Origin: CAYQDF01 sp964416175
GTDB taxonomy: Bacteria > Chloroflexota > Anaerolineae > Anaerolineales > UBA4823
Direction of reading: 5' to 3'
Length of the DNA: 52,894 nt
Assembly: GCA_964416175.1 (NCBI GenBank)
Contig: CAYQDF010000010.1
Location: 1 to 52,894 of the forward strand
Shown piece after piece: positions 30,749 to 38,820 of the stretch. Each line of letters begins with the position of its first letter. Position 1 is the stretch's first letter. Position numbers and translations under genes: made by a program. The notes beneath the pieces are model-generated. The model ran no database searches, was not told the DNA's origin, and saw only the letters and a list, made by a program, of their open reading frames with translations.

Positions 30749-32496
30749 CACTCTTCTTCGTGACCCACCAGGCGCTTCCATGGACCGTGGATGCCATCCT
30801 CGGTCACGCCAAAGTAAAAACGGATCCCTTCCGCCGTACGCTGCACCAGATCGTACCGCTCGCGCTTCCCATGCTTTTCGCGGTTGAGCAGACCGAGATC
30901 CCCCTCCCATCGAATGTCCACTTTTGAGAGGTCCGCCGCGATGCGCGCATGCTGGTTGAGTGCGTAGTGCCATAAACGACGCGCCGATTTGAGGGTGACG
31001 TTGTTCACAACGTTTCCATTCCGCAGATCACGCACGGTGTAAAATTGCGTCCCTTCACGCTCCTCCATTGAAACGACTTCGACTCCGGTCCGCGGGGCGC
31101 TGTCGCTCATCATGGGAAGAGGAGCCTCGATCACTGGTTCAGGCGCTTCTGCTGCCGGTGGTTCCGCGGGGGCTGCCTGTTTCACCCGTTCGCTCTGGCC
31201 GCGCAGCACCAGACTCACAATCTCATCGCGCACCGCCAGGCCAGTCTCTGTCTCATCCCGGACATAAATCTTATAATCGTCTACGACGTAGGGCGGATCA
31301 TCCCCACGCGGGACCAGGACCCGCAAGATCTTGCGCCCCCCCGTATCGTGGATATCGATCGGGCAGTGGATCGGCGGGCTGATGCGGTTGGCGATCTCTT
31401 TCTCCAACTGGATCACAGCCTGTTCCGGGTTAGGTATTCCGGGGATCGGTTTGCGCACATCCGAGCTGAGCCCCAAGAACAGCGTGCCGCCGTTGGTATT
31501 GGCAAAGGCGCACACATCAGCGATGATCGCGTAGAGTCGGCCCCCGCGCACCGAAAGGCTCTCGTAAAAATCCTGGACGATCGTGGGGCCTTCCTCCTGG
31601 GCAGCGCGGATGAAGTCGTACACCGGCTCTGCTTTGACCCGGTGCGGTCGGGTCCGGGCGAAGTCGTTGCTCAAGAAGAGCTCCATGAGCGCTTCAAAGC
31701 TCACCTCCGGGATCAGGACATCCGTCGCCCGGTCGCCAACACCCAGGTTGCTCTTGCGATGCGGATCGGCTGTCAGGCGGTGGGCATCCGAACCCTGGAT
31801 GCAGTGCATGCGGCGTGGGTATTCCGGTTTGGTGCCGTTGAAGAAAGCTGCCGTGGTGTGCCGGCCCTTTTTTTCCAGATCGGTCACTTCCAGGGCGTGC
31901 AGATTTTGGTCCTGGGTATACGCGATGCGCGTTTGCCCTCCAAAGGCGAAACCGCGCATGGCCACCCCGTTGCTCGAATTTGCGTGGGCGGCGATCGCCA
32001 GGCCGCCGGCGCCAGCGATGGTGCGGTAGGCATTGAGCACATCGCTGGTCGCCCCCACTGCATCCGAACCCCGGTCGAGCTGATCCGCAGGGATATTCAG
32101 GTTGAGGAGCAGATGTTCGATCTCGCGCACCGGCTTATCTTGTGGGAAGATCCCCAGGATGTGAAATCCAAAGGTGGCAGTGAATTCAAATCCAGGAAGT
32201 ACCAGGATTTTACTCAGCAACCGTTCGTATTCCCTCAGGGTCGCCTGCTCATTGGGGAGCAGCCGATTCGATTGTTCCAGGAATCGGAATCGGTCGATTT
32301 CTTCCTGCATCTTACGATAGCCTGCCACCGTGTTGTGATCGGTAATCGCCAGGATTTCCAGGCCGCGGTGTTCAGCCTGTCGCAGGATATCCAGCATGCT
32401 GACCTCTGGCTGCTGGTAATCGATCGAGGCAGGTGTGTGGATGTGCAGGTCAATCGTTCGCCACTGCAAAGGCCCAGGAACGCGTTTTTTTGCCAC
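30748..32496 (-). CDS. PHP-domain protein fused to an AlbA_2 (Schlafen-like) domain
   Basis: A 582-residue protein with three parts. Residues 12-290 are a PHP phosphoesterase with its metal ligands: IDLHIHT (His18, His20), ITDHNT (Asp53, His54), Glu104, AHANS (His171) and GSDAH (Asp237, His239). Residues 305-432 match the AlbA_2 / divergent AAA-4 fold: VCAFANTNGGTLFLGL, ANRISPPI, ILRVLVPRGDDPPY and YKIYVRDETET. A Pro/Ala/Glu-rich linker (438-466) leads to an unassigned C-terminal domain (470-582) ending FYFGVTEDGIHGPWKRL. PHP suggests phosphoester or nucleic-acid hydrolysis, and AlbA_2 suggests nucleic-acid binding. The combined role is unknown. Confidence 0.85.
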   Translation of the reverse strand: MAKKRVPGPLQWRTIDLHIHTPASIDYQQPEVSMLDILRQAEHRGLEILAITDHNTVAGYRKMQEEIDRFRFLEQSNRLLPNEQATLREYERLLSKILVLPGFEFTATFGFHILGIFPQDKPVREIEHLLLNLNIPADQLDRGSDAVGATSDVLNAYRTIAGAGGLAIAAHANSSNGVAMRGFAFGGQTRIAYTQDQNLHALEVTDLEKKGRHTTAAFFNGTKPEYPRRMHCIQGSDAHRLTADPHRKSNLGVGDRATDVLIPEVSFEALMELFLSNDFARTRPHRVKAEPVYDFIRAAQEEGPTIVQDFYESLSVRGGRLYAIIADVCAFANTNGGTLFLGLSSDVRKPIPGIPNPEQAVIQLEKEIANRISPPIHCPIDIHDTGGRKILRVLVPRGDDPPYVVDDYKIYVRDETETGLAVRDEIVSLVLRGQSERVKQAAPAEPPAAEAPEPVIEAPLPMMSDSAPRTGVEVVSMEEREGTQFYTVRDLRNGNVVNNVTLKSARRLWHYALNQHARIAADLSKVDIRWEGDLGLLNREKHGKRERYDLVQRTAEGIRFYFGVTEDGIHGPWKRLVGHEEE

Positions 32497-32504
32497 GCTA
32501 CCCC

Positions 32505-32867
32505 CTATCCAAGTGTCTGTTGAATTTTCTGGATCAGCTCATCCGGCATGAATGGTTTGAGGATAAACCCATCCGCCCCCTCCTGCCTGCTCCGGTACGT
32601 CATGTCCATCCCCGAAGCCATCAATACTCGCATGTCCCTCAAACCGGGTTCTTTCCGGATCGAATTCAAGACATCGAAACCGTTAAGGTGGCGCAAATGG
32701 ACATCCAGCAAGACCAGGTCCGGCCTCTCCTGTTGAAGTACATTAACCACATCTTCAGCCTTCTCACCCCCCTCCCATTGTACGACCTCGTACCCTTCGA
32801 ATTCCAGAAGCATGTTCAGCAATGAGAACATGTTGGCATCATCTTCAATCAGCATTACTTTTGGCAT
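32505..32867 (-). CDS. Single-domain response regulator (CheY-like receiver)
   Basis: A 120-residue receiver without an output domain: VMLIEDDANMFSLLNMLL (acidic pair), phospho-acceptor Asp in LVLLDVHLRHLNG, Ser in MASGMD and Lys in FILKPFMPDELI. ATG 32867 has GGA four bases upstream; in-frame ATGs at 32879 and 32918 are possible. Its 5' end overlaps the last codons of lon by about 23 bases, and a PHP-AlbA_2 gene follows 8 bases after its stop. No kinase is nearby. Confidence 0.88.
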   Translation of the reverse strand: MPKVMLIEDDANMFSLLNMLLEFEGYEVVQWEGGEKAEDVVNVLQQERPDLVLLDVHLRHLNGFDVLNSIRKEPGLRDMRVLMASGMDMTYRSRQEGADGFILKPFMPDELIQKIQQTLG

Positions 32868-35460
32868 TTTTCCGGCCATCCGGTGAAAGTTTTGATTTCT
32901 GTTTCTTCTTACGTCCATCCCTCCGTGCTGGCTCGAGGGCGTGAGCTATCACCTGGTCGATCGTCTCGACGAAGATAAAATTCAGGTCTTTCCGGACTTC
33001 TTCGGGTAGGTCCTCCAGGTCCGCTTCGTTTCTTTTTGGAAGGATTACTGTCTTCAGCCCACCGCGGTGAGCAGCCAGAACTTTCTCTTTGATCCCGCCT
33101 ACGGGGAGGACCTGGCCGCGCAACGTGATCTCACCCGTCATGCCCACATCTGCATGCACTGGCCGCCCGGATATCAACGAAACCAATGCGGTGGCCATCG
33201 TTACTCCGGCCGAAGGACCATCTTTCGGCTGGGAGCCGGTTGGGATGTGCAGGTGGATATCTGTCTTCTCGAAGAAGTCAGGGTCGAGGTTCAATTCCTG
33301 GGCTCGCGAACGAACGTAGGATAGCGCTGCCCGCGCAGACTCCTGCATCACATCGCCGAGGGAACCTGTGAGCTGAAAACCTTTGCTCCCCGGCATACGC
33401 GTGGCCTCGATAAAGAGGATATCACCCCCGGTTGGCGTATACGCCAATCCGGTTGCCACGCCCGGTATCGAAGTCCGCTCGGCAATTTCCTCGTTGCCGA
33501 AAAATCTCGGCCGGCCCAAGAATTCCCTGACGATCTCCGGGGTGATCTTTACGGATTCAGTCTTCCCCTCTGCGATTCGGGTAACAACTTTGCGGTTGAT
33601 CCCCCCGATCTCCCGTTCGAGATTCCGGACACCAGCTTCGCGGGTGTACGAACGGATGATCGTTTTAAGAGCCTCGTCAGTGAACATCACTTCCTCGGAG
33701 CGCAAGCCATTCTCCCGCAGCTGGCGGGGGATCAGGTATCCTTTGGCAATCTGGATCTTCTCGTTTTCCGTGTAGCCAGACAGGAGGATGATTTCCATCC
33801 TGTCCCTCAAAGGCGCGGGGATCGGATCGAGCATGTTTGCCGTGGTGATAAACATAACCTGTGAAAGATCGAATCCGACTTCGAGGTAGTGATCGCGGAA
33901 TTCGACGTTTTGTTCGGGGTCAAGCACCTCCAGCAAAGCCGAAGCCGGGTCCCCATGGAAGTCGAAAGTCAGCTTGTCGACTTCGTCGAGCATAAAGACC
34001 GGATTGCGTGACTCGACTCGCCGTATCGCCTGCAAGATCCGGCCTGGCATGGCGCCAATGTACGTGCGGCGGTGCCCACGGATCTCCGCCTCATCGCGTA
34101 CGCCGCCCAGGGAAATGCGGATGAACTTGCGCCCCAGGGCGCGGGCGATCGAACGGCCAAGGGAGGTCTTCCCCACGCCAGGCGGGCCCACAAAACACAG
34201 GATGACGCCCTCCCGCACCCGCCGGATGGCATCTTCCGTCTCGAGGGTCTCCAGCTCTTCCCGGCGCTCCTGGCGCAGCTTGCGCACGGCAAGGAACTCG
34301 AGGATGCGCTCTTTGACATCCTCCAGCCCGTAGTGATCCTGGTCCAGCACCTGGCGTGCCCGGGTGATATCCAGGTCATCGGGTGTGATCTTCGACCACG
34401 GCAGTGAAACGAGCCAGTCGAGGTAGGTACGGATCACACTGTACTCTGCGGCGGCTGTCGGGAGCCGGGACAGCCTTTCAAGCTCGCGGCGCGCCATTTT
34501 CTCGGCTTCCTCCGGCATTCCCGCAGCTTCGATCTTTTTCCGAAACTCCTCTGCTTCCGCCGTCTGCTCATCCCCCTCTCCTAATTCACGCTGGATGGCT
34601 TTTAACTGTTCCCTCAAGAAGTATTCTCGCTGGACCTTGTCGATCTCGGAACGTGCTTCGTTCTGGACTTTCTGGCCGATCTCCAACATCTCAACTTCGC
34701 GGGTCAGGATCGTGACCAGTTTCCGCAATTTTTCGAGGACGGGGTCCAGCTCCAGGAGGGCCTGGGCATCTTTCAAGTCCATCCGCTGGAAATTAGCGAT
34801 GGTGTATACGGTTTGCAGAGGGTCCTCGAGAGCGGTAACAGAAGCCACCAGCTCGCGCGGGATGGAGGGGATCATCTCGGCGATGCGTTCGAATTGGTCC
34901 CTGGCATTACGCGCCAGGGCTTCGACCTGCAAATCGTCCGCGACGATCTCGGGGAGCAGTTCGATCTGCGCCTTCAGATATGGGTCCAGCTGGATGAACT
35001 CGCCCAGGCGGAAGCGGGCCAGGCCCTGCACGAGCAGGCGAATCGTCCCATCCGGTGCCCGGAACAGGCGGTGGACGACAGCCACAGCCCCGATCCGATA
35101 CAGGTGTTCAGGCCCCGGGACTTCCAGCTCCGGGTCCCTGGAAGTGACGAGGCCGATCATCCGATCTTCGCCAGCCATGACATCGTCAACCAGGCGGATC
35201 GAACGCGGCTGCCCGATGGTCAGCGGGACTGCCGTCTGCGGATAAACGACCACCCCGCGTAGCGGCAGAATTGGGAGAACAGTCGGGATCTGCTCAGCCG
35301 TTTCTCCGCTGCCAACCGTTTCCTGCTTCTCTTCCTGATCGTCCTTCTCCAGGACGCGCGGGGTGATTGGCCGGAATAAAAACTCCGCTTCCAGATCGGC
35401 CATCTCGGCAAACCAGTTCATTAATTCAAAGAGGTTTTGATTCCAACGGGATGCAGGCAT
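32845..35460 (-). CDS. lon: ATP-dependent protease Lon
   Basis: An 871-residue LonA. After about 60 extra N-terminal residues the substrate-binding LAN domain begins at LPILPLRGVVVYPQTAVPL. The AAA+ module has FVGPPGVGKTSLGRSIA near residue 425 and the family hallmark GGVRDEAEIRGHRRTYIGAMP. The protease domain has the Ser of the catalytic dyad in KDGPSAGVTMA near 748 and the Lys in GGIKEKVLAAHRGGLKTVI. The ATG follows the hsp20 stop by 7 bases, so chaperone and protease form a protein-quality operon. In-frame ATGs at 35421 and 35403 would remove part of the N-terminal extension. Confidence 0.95.
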   Translation of the reverse strand: MPASRWNQNLFELMNWFAEMADLEAEFLFRPITPRVLEKDDQEEKQETVGSGETAEQIPTVLPILPLRGVVVYPQTAVPLTIGQPRSIRLVDDVMAGEDRMIGLVTSRDPELEVPGPEHLYRIGAVAVVHRLFRAPDGTIRLLVQGLARFRLGEFIQLDPYLKAQIELLPEIVADDLQVEALARNARDQFERIAEMIPSIPRELVASVTALEDPLQTVYTIANFQRMDLKDAQALLELDPVLEKLRKLVTILTREVEMLEIGQKVQNEARSEIDKVQREYFLREQLKAIQRELGEGDEQTAEAEEFRKKIEAAGMPEEAEKMARRELERLSRLPTAAAEYSVIRTYLDWLVSLPWSKITPDDLDITRARQVLDQDHYGLEDVKERILEFLAVRKLRQERREELETLETEDAIRRVREGVILCFVGPPGVGKTSLGRSIARALGRKFIRISLGGVRDEAEIRGHRRTYIGAMPGRILQAIRRVESRNPVFMLDEVDKLTFDFHGDPASALLEVLDPEQNVEFRDHYLEVGFDLSQVMFITTANMLDPIPAPLRDRMEIILLSGYTENEKIQIAKGYLIPRQLRENGLRSEEVMFTDEALKTIIRSYTREAGVRNLEREIGGINRKVVTRIAEGKTESVKITPEIVREFLGRPRFFGNEEIAERTSIPGVATGLAYTPTGGDILFIEATRMPGSKGFQLTGSLGDVMQESARAALSYVRSRAQELNLDPDFFEKTDIHLHIPTGSQPKDGPSAGVTMATALVSLISGRPVHADVGMTGEITLRGQVLPVGGIKEKVLAAHRGGLKTVILPKRNEADLEDLPEEVRKDLNFIFVETIDQVIAHALEPARRDGRKKKQKSKLSPDGRKNAKSNAD

Positions 35461-35467
35461 GGAAAGC

Positions 35468-35899
35468 TCATGTGTCCTTTACTTCGATCCTTCTGGGCTG
35501 CTCTTTCGGGAATTCCAATCTCAGGAAACCGTCCGAGTACACTGCTGTCACTTCATCTGCGATAACTGGCCCGGGCAATTCTATCTCAGTTGCGAACTCA
35601 CCAAAAAAGATCTCCATCTGGTGATATGCGCGCCGTTCGGGGATTTCCTGGCGGATGCCGCGAATCGAGAGCAGGCGGTTTGCAAGAGAGATCGAAAAGC
35701 CCTCCTCTTGCATCCCCGCGATCTCGACCCGAACCACGACTGCCATCTCAGTCTCGTATACGTCGGTTGGAGGACGCCAGATATGCGATCGAATCCCGTT
35801 TCTTGTCCGATTCGCTCCGATCCCAAACGACTGAACCTCATCGGCAATGTACCAGCCGGGACGTAATGGGACAGATCTCAACTCAACTTCAATCATCAT
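35468..35899 (-). CDS. Small heat-shock protein (Hsp20/alpha-crystallin)
   Basis: A 143-residue small heat-shock protein. The alpha-crystallin domain runs from WRPPTDVYETEMAVVVRVEIAG to the end and includes LLSIRGIRQE and the FATEIELPGPV strand; the C-terminal tail has the RIEV (IxI/V-like) motif used for oligomer assembly. AAGGA lies seven bases before the ATG. It holds unfolding proteins and is followed by lon 7 bases later. The promoter must lie in or beyond the thiol-peroxidase remnant upstream; no CIRCE element is visible there. Confidence 0.9.
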   Translation of the reverse strand: MMIEVELRSVPLRPGWYIADEVQSFGIGANRTRNGIRSHIWRPPTDVYETEMAVVVRVEIAGMQEEGFSISLANRLLSIRGIRQEIPERRAYHQMEIFFGEFATEIELPGPVIADEVTAVYSDGFLRLEFPKEQPRRIEVKDT

Positions 35900-35916
35900 C
35901 AGACTTTCCTTTCACC

Positions 35917-36093
35917 TCAACGCAGCGCCGCGCGCGCAGCCCCGAGGACCGCAGCATAATTCGGTTCCTCACCCAAAGCCGGGATGTATGCCGCATAGGT
36001 GACCACTCCGTCCTTATCAACCACAAAGATCGCCCGGCGCAGGATGCGCGGCTCCTTCAACAAGACCCGGTACTTCTCTGAACACAACCAGCG
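35917..36093 (-). pseudogene. C-terminal remnant of a thiol peroxidase (Tpx)
   Basis: The minus-strand frame reads YRVLLKEPRILRRAIFVVDK, then YIPALGEEPNY and a stop at 35917-35919. This is the last third of an atypical 2-Cys thiol peroxidase. Upstream the frame meets a stop at 36096-36094 and no start codon or peroxidatic-Cys region is present. The tRNA-Arg 3' end lies only about 20 bases further on. The gene has therefore lost its first two thirds, with the break close to the tRNA. Not expected to encode a functional enzyme. Confidence 0.65.
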
Positions 36094-36111
36094 TTAGCGC
36101 CGGCGCTCAGG

Positions 36112-36184
36112 CGCCCCCGGCGGGAATCGAACCCACAACCTTAGGTTTAGAAGACCTCTGCTCTGTCCGTTGAGCTACGGGGGC
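36112..36184 (-). tRNA. tRNA-Arg (anticodon TCT)
   Basis: A full cloverleaf on the minus strand. The acceptor stem GCCCCCG (36184-36178) pairs with CGGGGGC (36119-36113); D arm GCTC/GAGC; anticodon loop CTTCTAA, with anticodon TCT reading AGA; T arm with GGTTCGATTCC. The terminal pair of the anticodon stem is mismatched. The discriminator is G, and the genome carries CC but not the final A of CCA. It lies between the unknown two-gene operon and the thiol-peroxidase remnant. Confidence 0.92.
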
Positions 36185-36204
36185 GTGATCAATCTCTATC
36201 TCTA

Positions 36205-36795
36205 TTAACATTCCGGGCATGGGCGGAGCCCCTTATAGACCCGGTTTCCGGCGAGCGTCTGTAAGATCATGGTCGGAGAGCGACCTAACTCGTCAGCCAG
36301 CTCGACAGGAGTCATGGGAGAGTTTCCCTTCGAGAGCAGGAGCCGGAACACTCCGTCCACCAATGTGGTCCTGTCGTGAATGAACCCCGGCTGGCGAGCG
36401 CAGTGGGTGATCAATACATGCTGCAGGCCATCCACCTGCTGCACTTCGGCGGTTTCCGGATCGATCCAATCAACCATTTCCTCGGCGCGCAGGTCCCGAT
36501 AAGTCTCCTGGTGCTCAGCGCAGAGAAAGCCGAACAGTTCGATCCGCCAGTCACGATCATTTTGCTTCCACCAATCGAAATCGATGTGAAACCGTGTCTG
36601 TAAGGTGGGTTTAACGAGACTGAATCGCTTCAGTTCAGCCAACTCTGACCTCCAGGTCAGCTCTATTGTATCAGCTGACCAGTCGACAGGCACCTCTTTG
36701 AAAACCGGTTCATTGGGAGTTGCCGTGACAGACGGCAGACCACGGTAATTCCCAGACAGCCTGAAAACTTCATCGGTACGACCGTTCTGAATCAT
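36205..36795 (-). CDS. Conserved-looking protein of unknown function, winged-helix C-terminus
   Basis: A 196-residue soluble protein I do not recognise. The C-terminal 60 residues look like a small helix-turn-helix unit: LVDGVFRLLLSKG, then MTPVELADELGRSPTMILQTL. The final CPEC could bind metal. The middle contains a beta-rich segment with WWKQNDRDWRIELFGFLCAEH. It overlaps the end of the 529-residue gene upstream by 26 bases in another frame, so the two are made together. The downstream tRNA-Arg is 20 bases away and might be cotranscribed. A role in nucleic-acid transactions is a guess from the helix-turn-helix. Confidence 0.75.
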   Translation of the reverse strand: MIQNGRTDEVFRLSGNYRGLPSVTATPNEPVFKEVPVDWSADTIELTWRSELAELKRFSLVKPTLQTRFHIDFDWWKQNDRDWRIELFGFLCAEHQETYRDLRAEEMVDWIDPETAEVQQVDGLQHVLITHCARQPGFIHDRTTLVDGVFRLLLSKGNSPMTPVELADELGRSPTMILQTLAGNRVYKGLRPCPEC

Positions 36796-38359
36796 CGAAC
36801 CGGAAATGGAGATCGCCTACGTGAACGAACCAGTTCCGAGAGGCCAGCAGGGCGAACAGCGGGGCGGGGGGGCAGCGCCGGACGATGTTCACCGCGGCAT
36901 ACAGCTCGCTGGCATGCACATGTCCCTGGGGATTTAATTTAGTCAGTTCGCGCACCATGTCGACGACCACCTTCTCGAACGGAGGACGCTCCTTCTGCAT
37001 CCGATTCCAGACTTCATCGAGCGCTTCTACATCCGGGACGGCAATCGCCATTCGGTCGTCATATGCCACAGAGACGATTTGCTTGAGCATCGCAAAGACG
37101 ATCCCGCCATCCGACCCAATCAGCACTGTGCGGATCCATTCCCGAGTGGAGCGGCGCGAATCCGCCGAGATCAGCACTTCTCCCGGTCTTTTCCCGCGCT
37201 GCACCCGCACCAGGCTCCCGGGCATCAGCCCGTGTTTCTGGTACCATTTTTTCAAGCCGATCACGTACCGTTTCTCTCGAACCACCCAGCCAGCAAACCT
37301 CTCCCCGCTGTGTTCGTCGACCAGGATAAAGCGAATGCGCGGCGCTTCGTAGGCGGTCGGGAACAAGTGCCGGATCCGTGAGGACAGCGGCAGTGATCCA
37401 ACCCGCCAGTGGGGGTAAATCAACCGGACTACCGCTTCGTCTTCGACCAGGACTTTACCTTCCAGCGGCGAGAGTTCGTCGTCCAATTCCCGCTCCAGCA
37501 TCAGCATCTCGTCGCTGAGCAAGGAACGGTCGTGCTCGATCTCGTGGTAGCGCAGCAAAGGCGGGGTATCCCGGACCTCATCAGGCTCCAGCCGCTTCAA
37601 AAACCATAATACCTGCCCGGCCGGACCGACCTCATCAAAGCGGAGGTCCTCTTCCAGCGCCAGATCTAACGAAAATTCCACCAGCTTCGGATTGACGTTT
37701 GTTGGCAACTCGACCTGCTCAAGCAGCTTGCTGGTTGGCAGCGGCCCGCCGCCAGCCATATCGAGGACTGCTTCGGCCAGATTGAGGTGTCCGACATTCA
37801 CGTCGACCAGCAGAGCCCTGGGGAACCATCGACCGGCGATGCGAACGAAATCCTCGTTGGCAGCCAGGCCCTGTTCAATCCGAGCGGTCAGCTCGTCCCC
37901 ATACGCCTGCAGCACGGATCGGACATCCAGCGATTCCCCGGCCTGCGTCAGCTGCGGCGGCTCGTTTAACCTGTGATTCTCGACCTGGCTGGCGAATTCC
38001 CTCTCCTCCCCATTCTCGAACCGCACTTTGATGACTTGAAATTTCGGAATGTCTGGATTGCGTCCCGCCCGGATTTCGATCACCTCGCCTTGCCGCCAGC
38101 CGAGCGCTGAAAAGACCAGCTTCTGGTGGAGAGAAAAGCTGTCTTTCGGAAAATATATCTCGCCGGCGGAGGCGCGCTGTTTTTCGACTTTCTCGATTTC
38201 CCGCCGGATCCGTTCCTCTACCAGCGCTTCGACTAACTCTCCAGGAGTCAGCGGAGTTTCTACTTCCAGCAAATAATTATAGAGAAACTCAATATCCTCA
38301 GCCTGGATTTGAAAAGTTTCCCAATAGTCCTCCCGGAGGGAAAACGTCGCGATAACCAT
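36770..38359 (-). CDS. Large protein of unknown function (529 residues)
   Basis: A soluble 529-residue protein, not recognised. An N-terminal helical segment (LTPGELVEALVEERIRREIEK) resembles a winged-helix or HARE-like lead-in. Near residue 75 a beta-rich part begins (LVFSALGWRQGEVIEIRAGR). A second globular region around 330-420 (IRFILVDEHSGERFAGWVV, GSLVRVQRGKRPGEVLISAD) looks like a barrel, and the C-terminus again has helix-turn-helix-like NPQGHVHASELYAAVNIV. ATG 38359 has GAGG six bases upstream. It overlaps the 196-residue gene. Together they look like a two-component protein unit with DNA- or RNA-binding character, but no catalytic motif is visible. Confidence 0.75.
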   Translation of the reverse strand: MVIATFSLREDYWETFQIQAEDIEFLYNYLLEVETPLTPGELVEALVEERIRREIEKVEKQRASAGEIYFPKDSFSLHQKLVFSALGWRQGEVIEIRAGRNPDIPKFQVIKVRFENGEEREFASQVENHRLNEPPQLTQAGESLDVRSVLQAYGDELTARIEQGLAANEDFVRIAGRWFPRALLVDVNVGHLNLAEAVLDMAGGGPLPTSKLLEQVELPTNVNPKLVEFSLDLALEEDLRFDEVGPAGQVLWFLKRLEPDEVRDTPPLLRYHEIEHDRSLLSDEMLMLERELDDELSPLEGKVLVEDEAVVRLIYPHWRVGSLPLSSRIRHLFPTAYEAPRIRFILVDEHSGERFAGWVVREKRYVIGLKKWYQKHGLMPGSLVRVQRGKRPGEVLISADSRRSTREWIRTVLIGSDGGIVFAMLKQIVSVAYDDRMAIAVPDVEALDEVWNRMQKERPPFEKVVVDMVRELTKLNPQGHVHASELYAAVNIVRRCPPAPLFALLASRNWFVHVGDLHFRFDDSERSYR

Positions 38360-38424
38360 TGACTGCCTCGAGCACGTGATTGGCAATGACTCTATTTTTG
38401 AGATAAACAGTTTGCCAATTTGAT

Positions 38425-38432
38425 ATTATACT
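38425..38432. promoter_or_regulatory. Overlapping divergent -10 elements
   Basis: TATACT on the plus strand (38427-38432) and TATAAT on the minus strand (38430-38425) share four bases. They would serve the DUF2007 gene to the right and the 529-residue gene to the left. Neither has a convincing -35. Confidence 0.35.
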
Positions 38433-38523
38433 CTATGAACAGGCGGGGCATCCGTTGCTCCACCGGTACATGCGCGGCGCAGAAAACCGGTGAGCTGCTT
38501 TGCCCGAACCGAGGAGCGCTGAT

Positions 38524-38805
38524 ATGTCTGCCGATAAATGGGAAGTCGTCGCCGAGATCTTCGGTGAATTAGAAGCCGAGCTGATTCGCGGCTTGCTCGA
38601 AGCAGGCGGTGTTGAGGTGTTCCTCAGCCAGGAAGGCGCGGGTCGAGCGTATGGTCTTAACGTCGGCTCGCTTGGCAAAGTCCAGGTACTGGTCCCATCC
38701 CGGGACCTGCAATCGGCCCTGGACATCCTGTCCGATTATAACGCTGGAAAGTACGCCTCGACCGAGCTGGAGACCCCGGATGACGACCCCAGTCCGGAGT
38801 CCTGA
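38524..38805 (+). CDS. DUF2007-family putative signal-transducing protein
   Basis: A 93-residue protein of the DUF2007 type: KWEVVAEIFGELEAELIRGL with EAGGVEVFLSQEGAG, then GKVQVLVPSRDLQSALDIL. The fold resembles a small ferredoxin-like/PII-like domain; its biochemical role is not established. GAGGAG lies seven bases before the ATG. It converges with the peptidase gene. Confidence 0.8.
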   Translation: MSADKWEVVAEIFGELEAELIRGLLEAGGVEVFLSQEGAGRAYGLNVGSLGKVQVLVPSRDLQSALDILSDYNAGKYASTELETPDDDPSPES

Positions 38806-38820
38806 ATCACACAGCCGCTC

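Noticed and set aside
30323..30973. A longer GNAT starting at 30973.
   Set aside because: The first 75 residues are the shadow of the PHP-AlbA_2 gene; the TGATG junction at 30748 gives a normal GNAT length.
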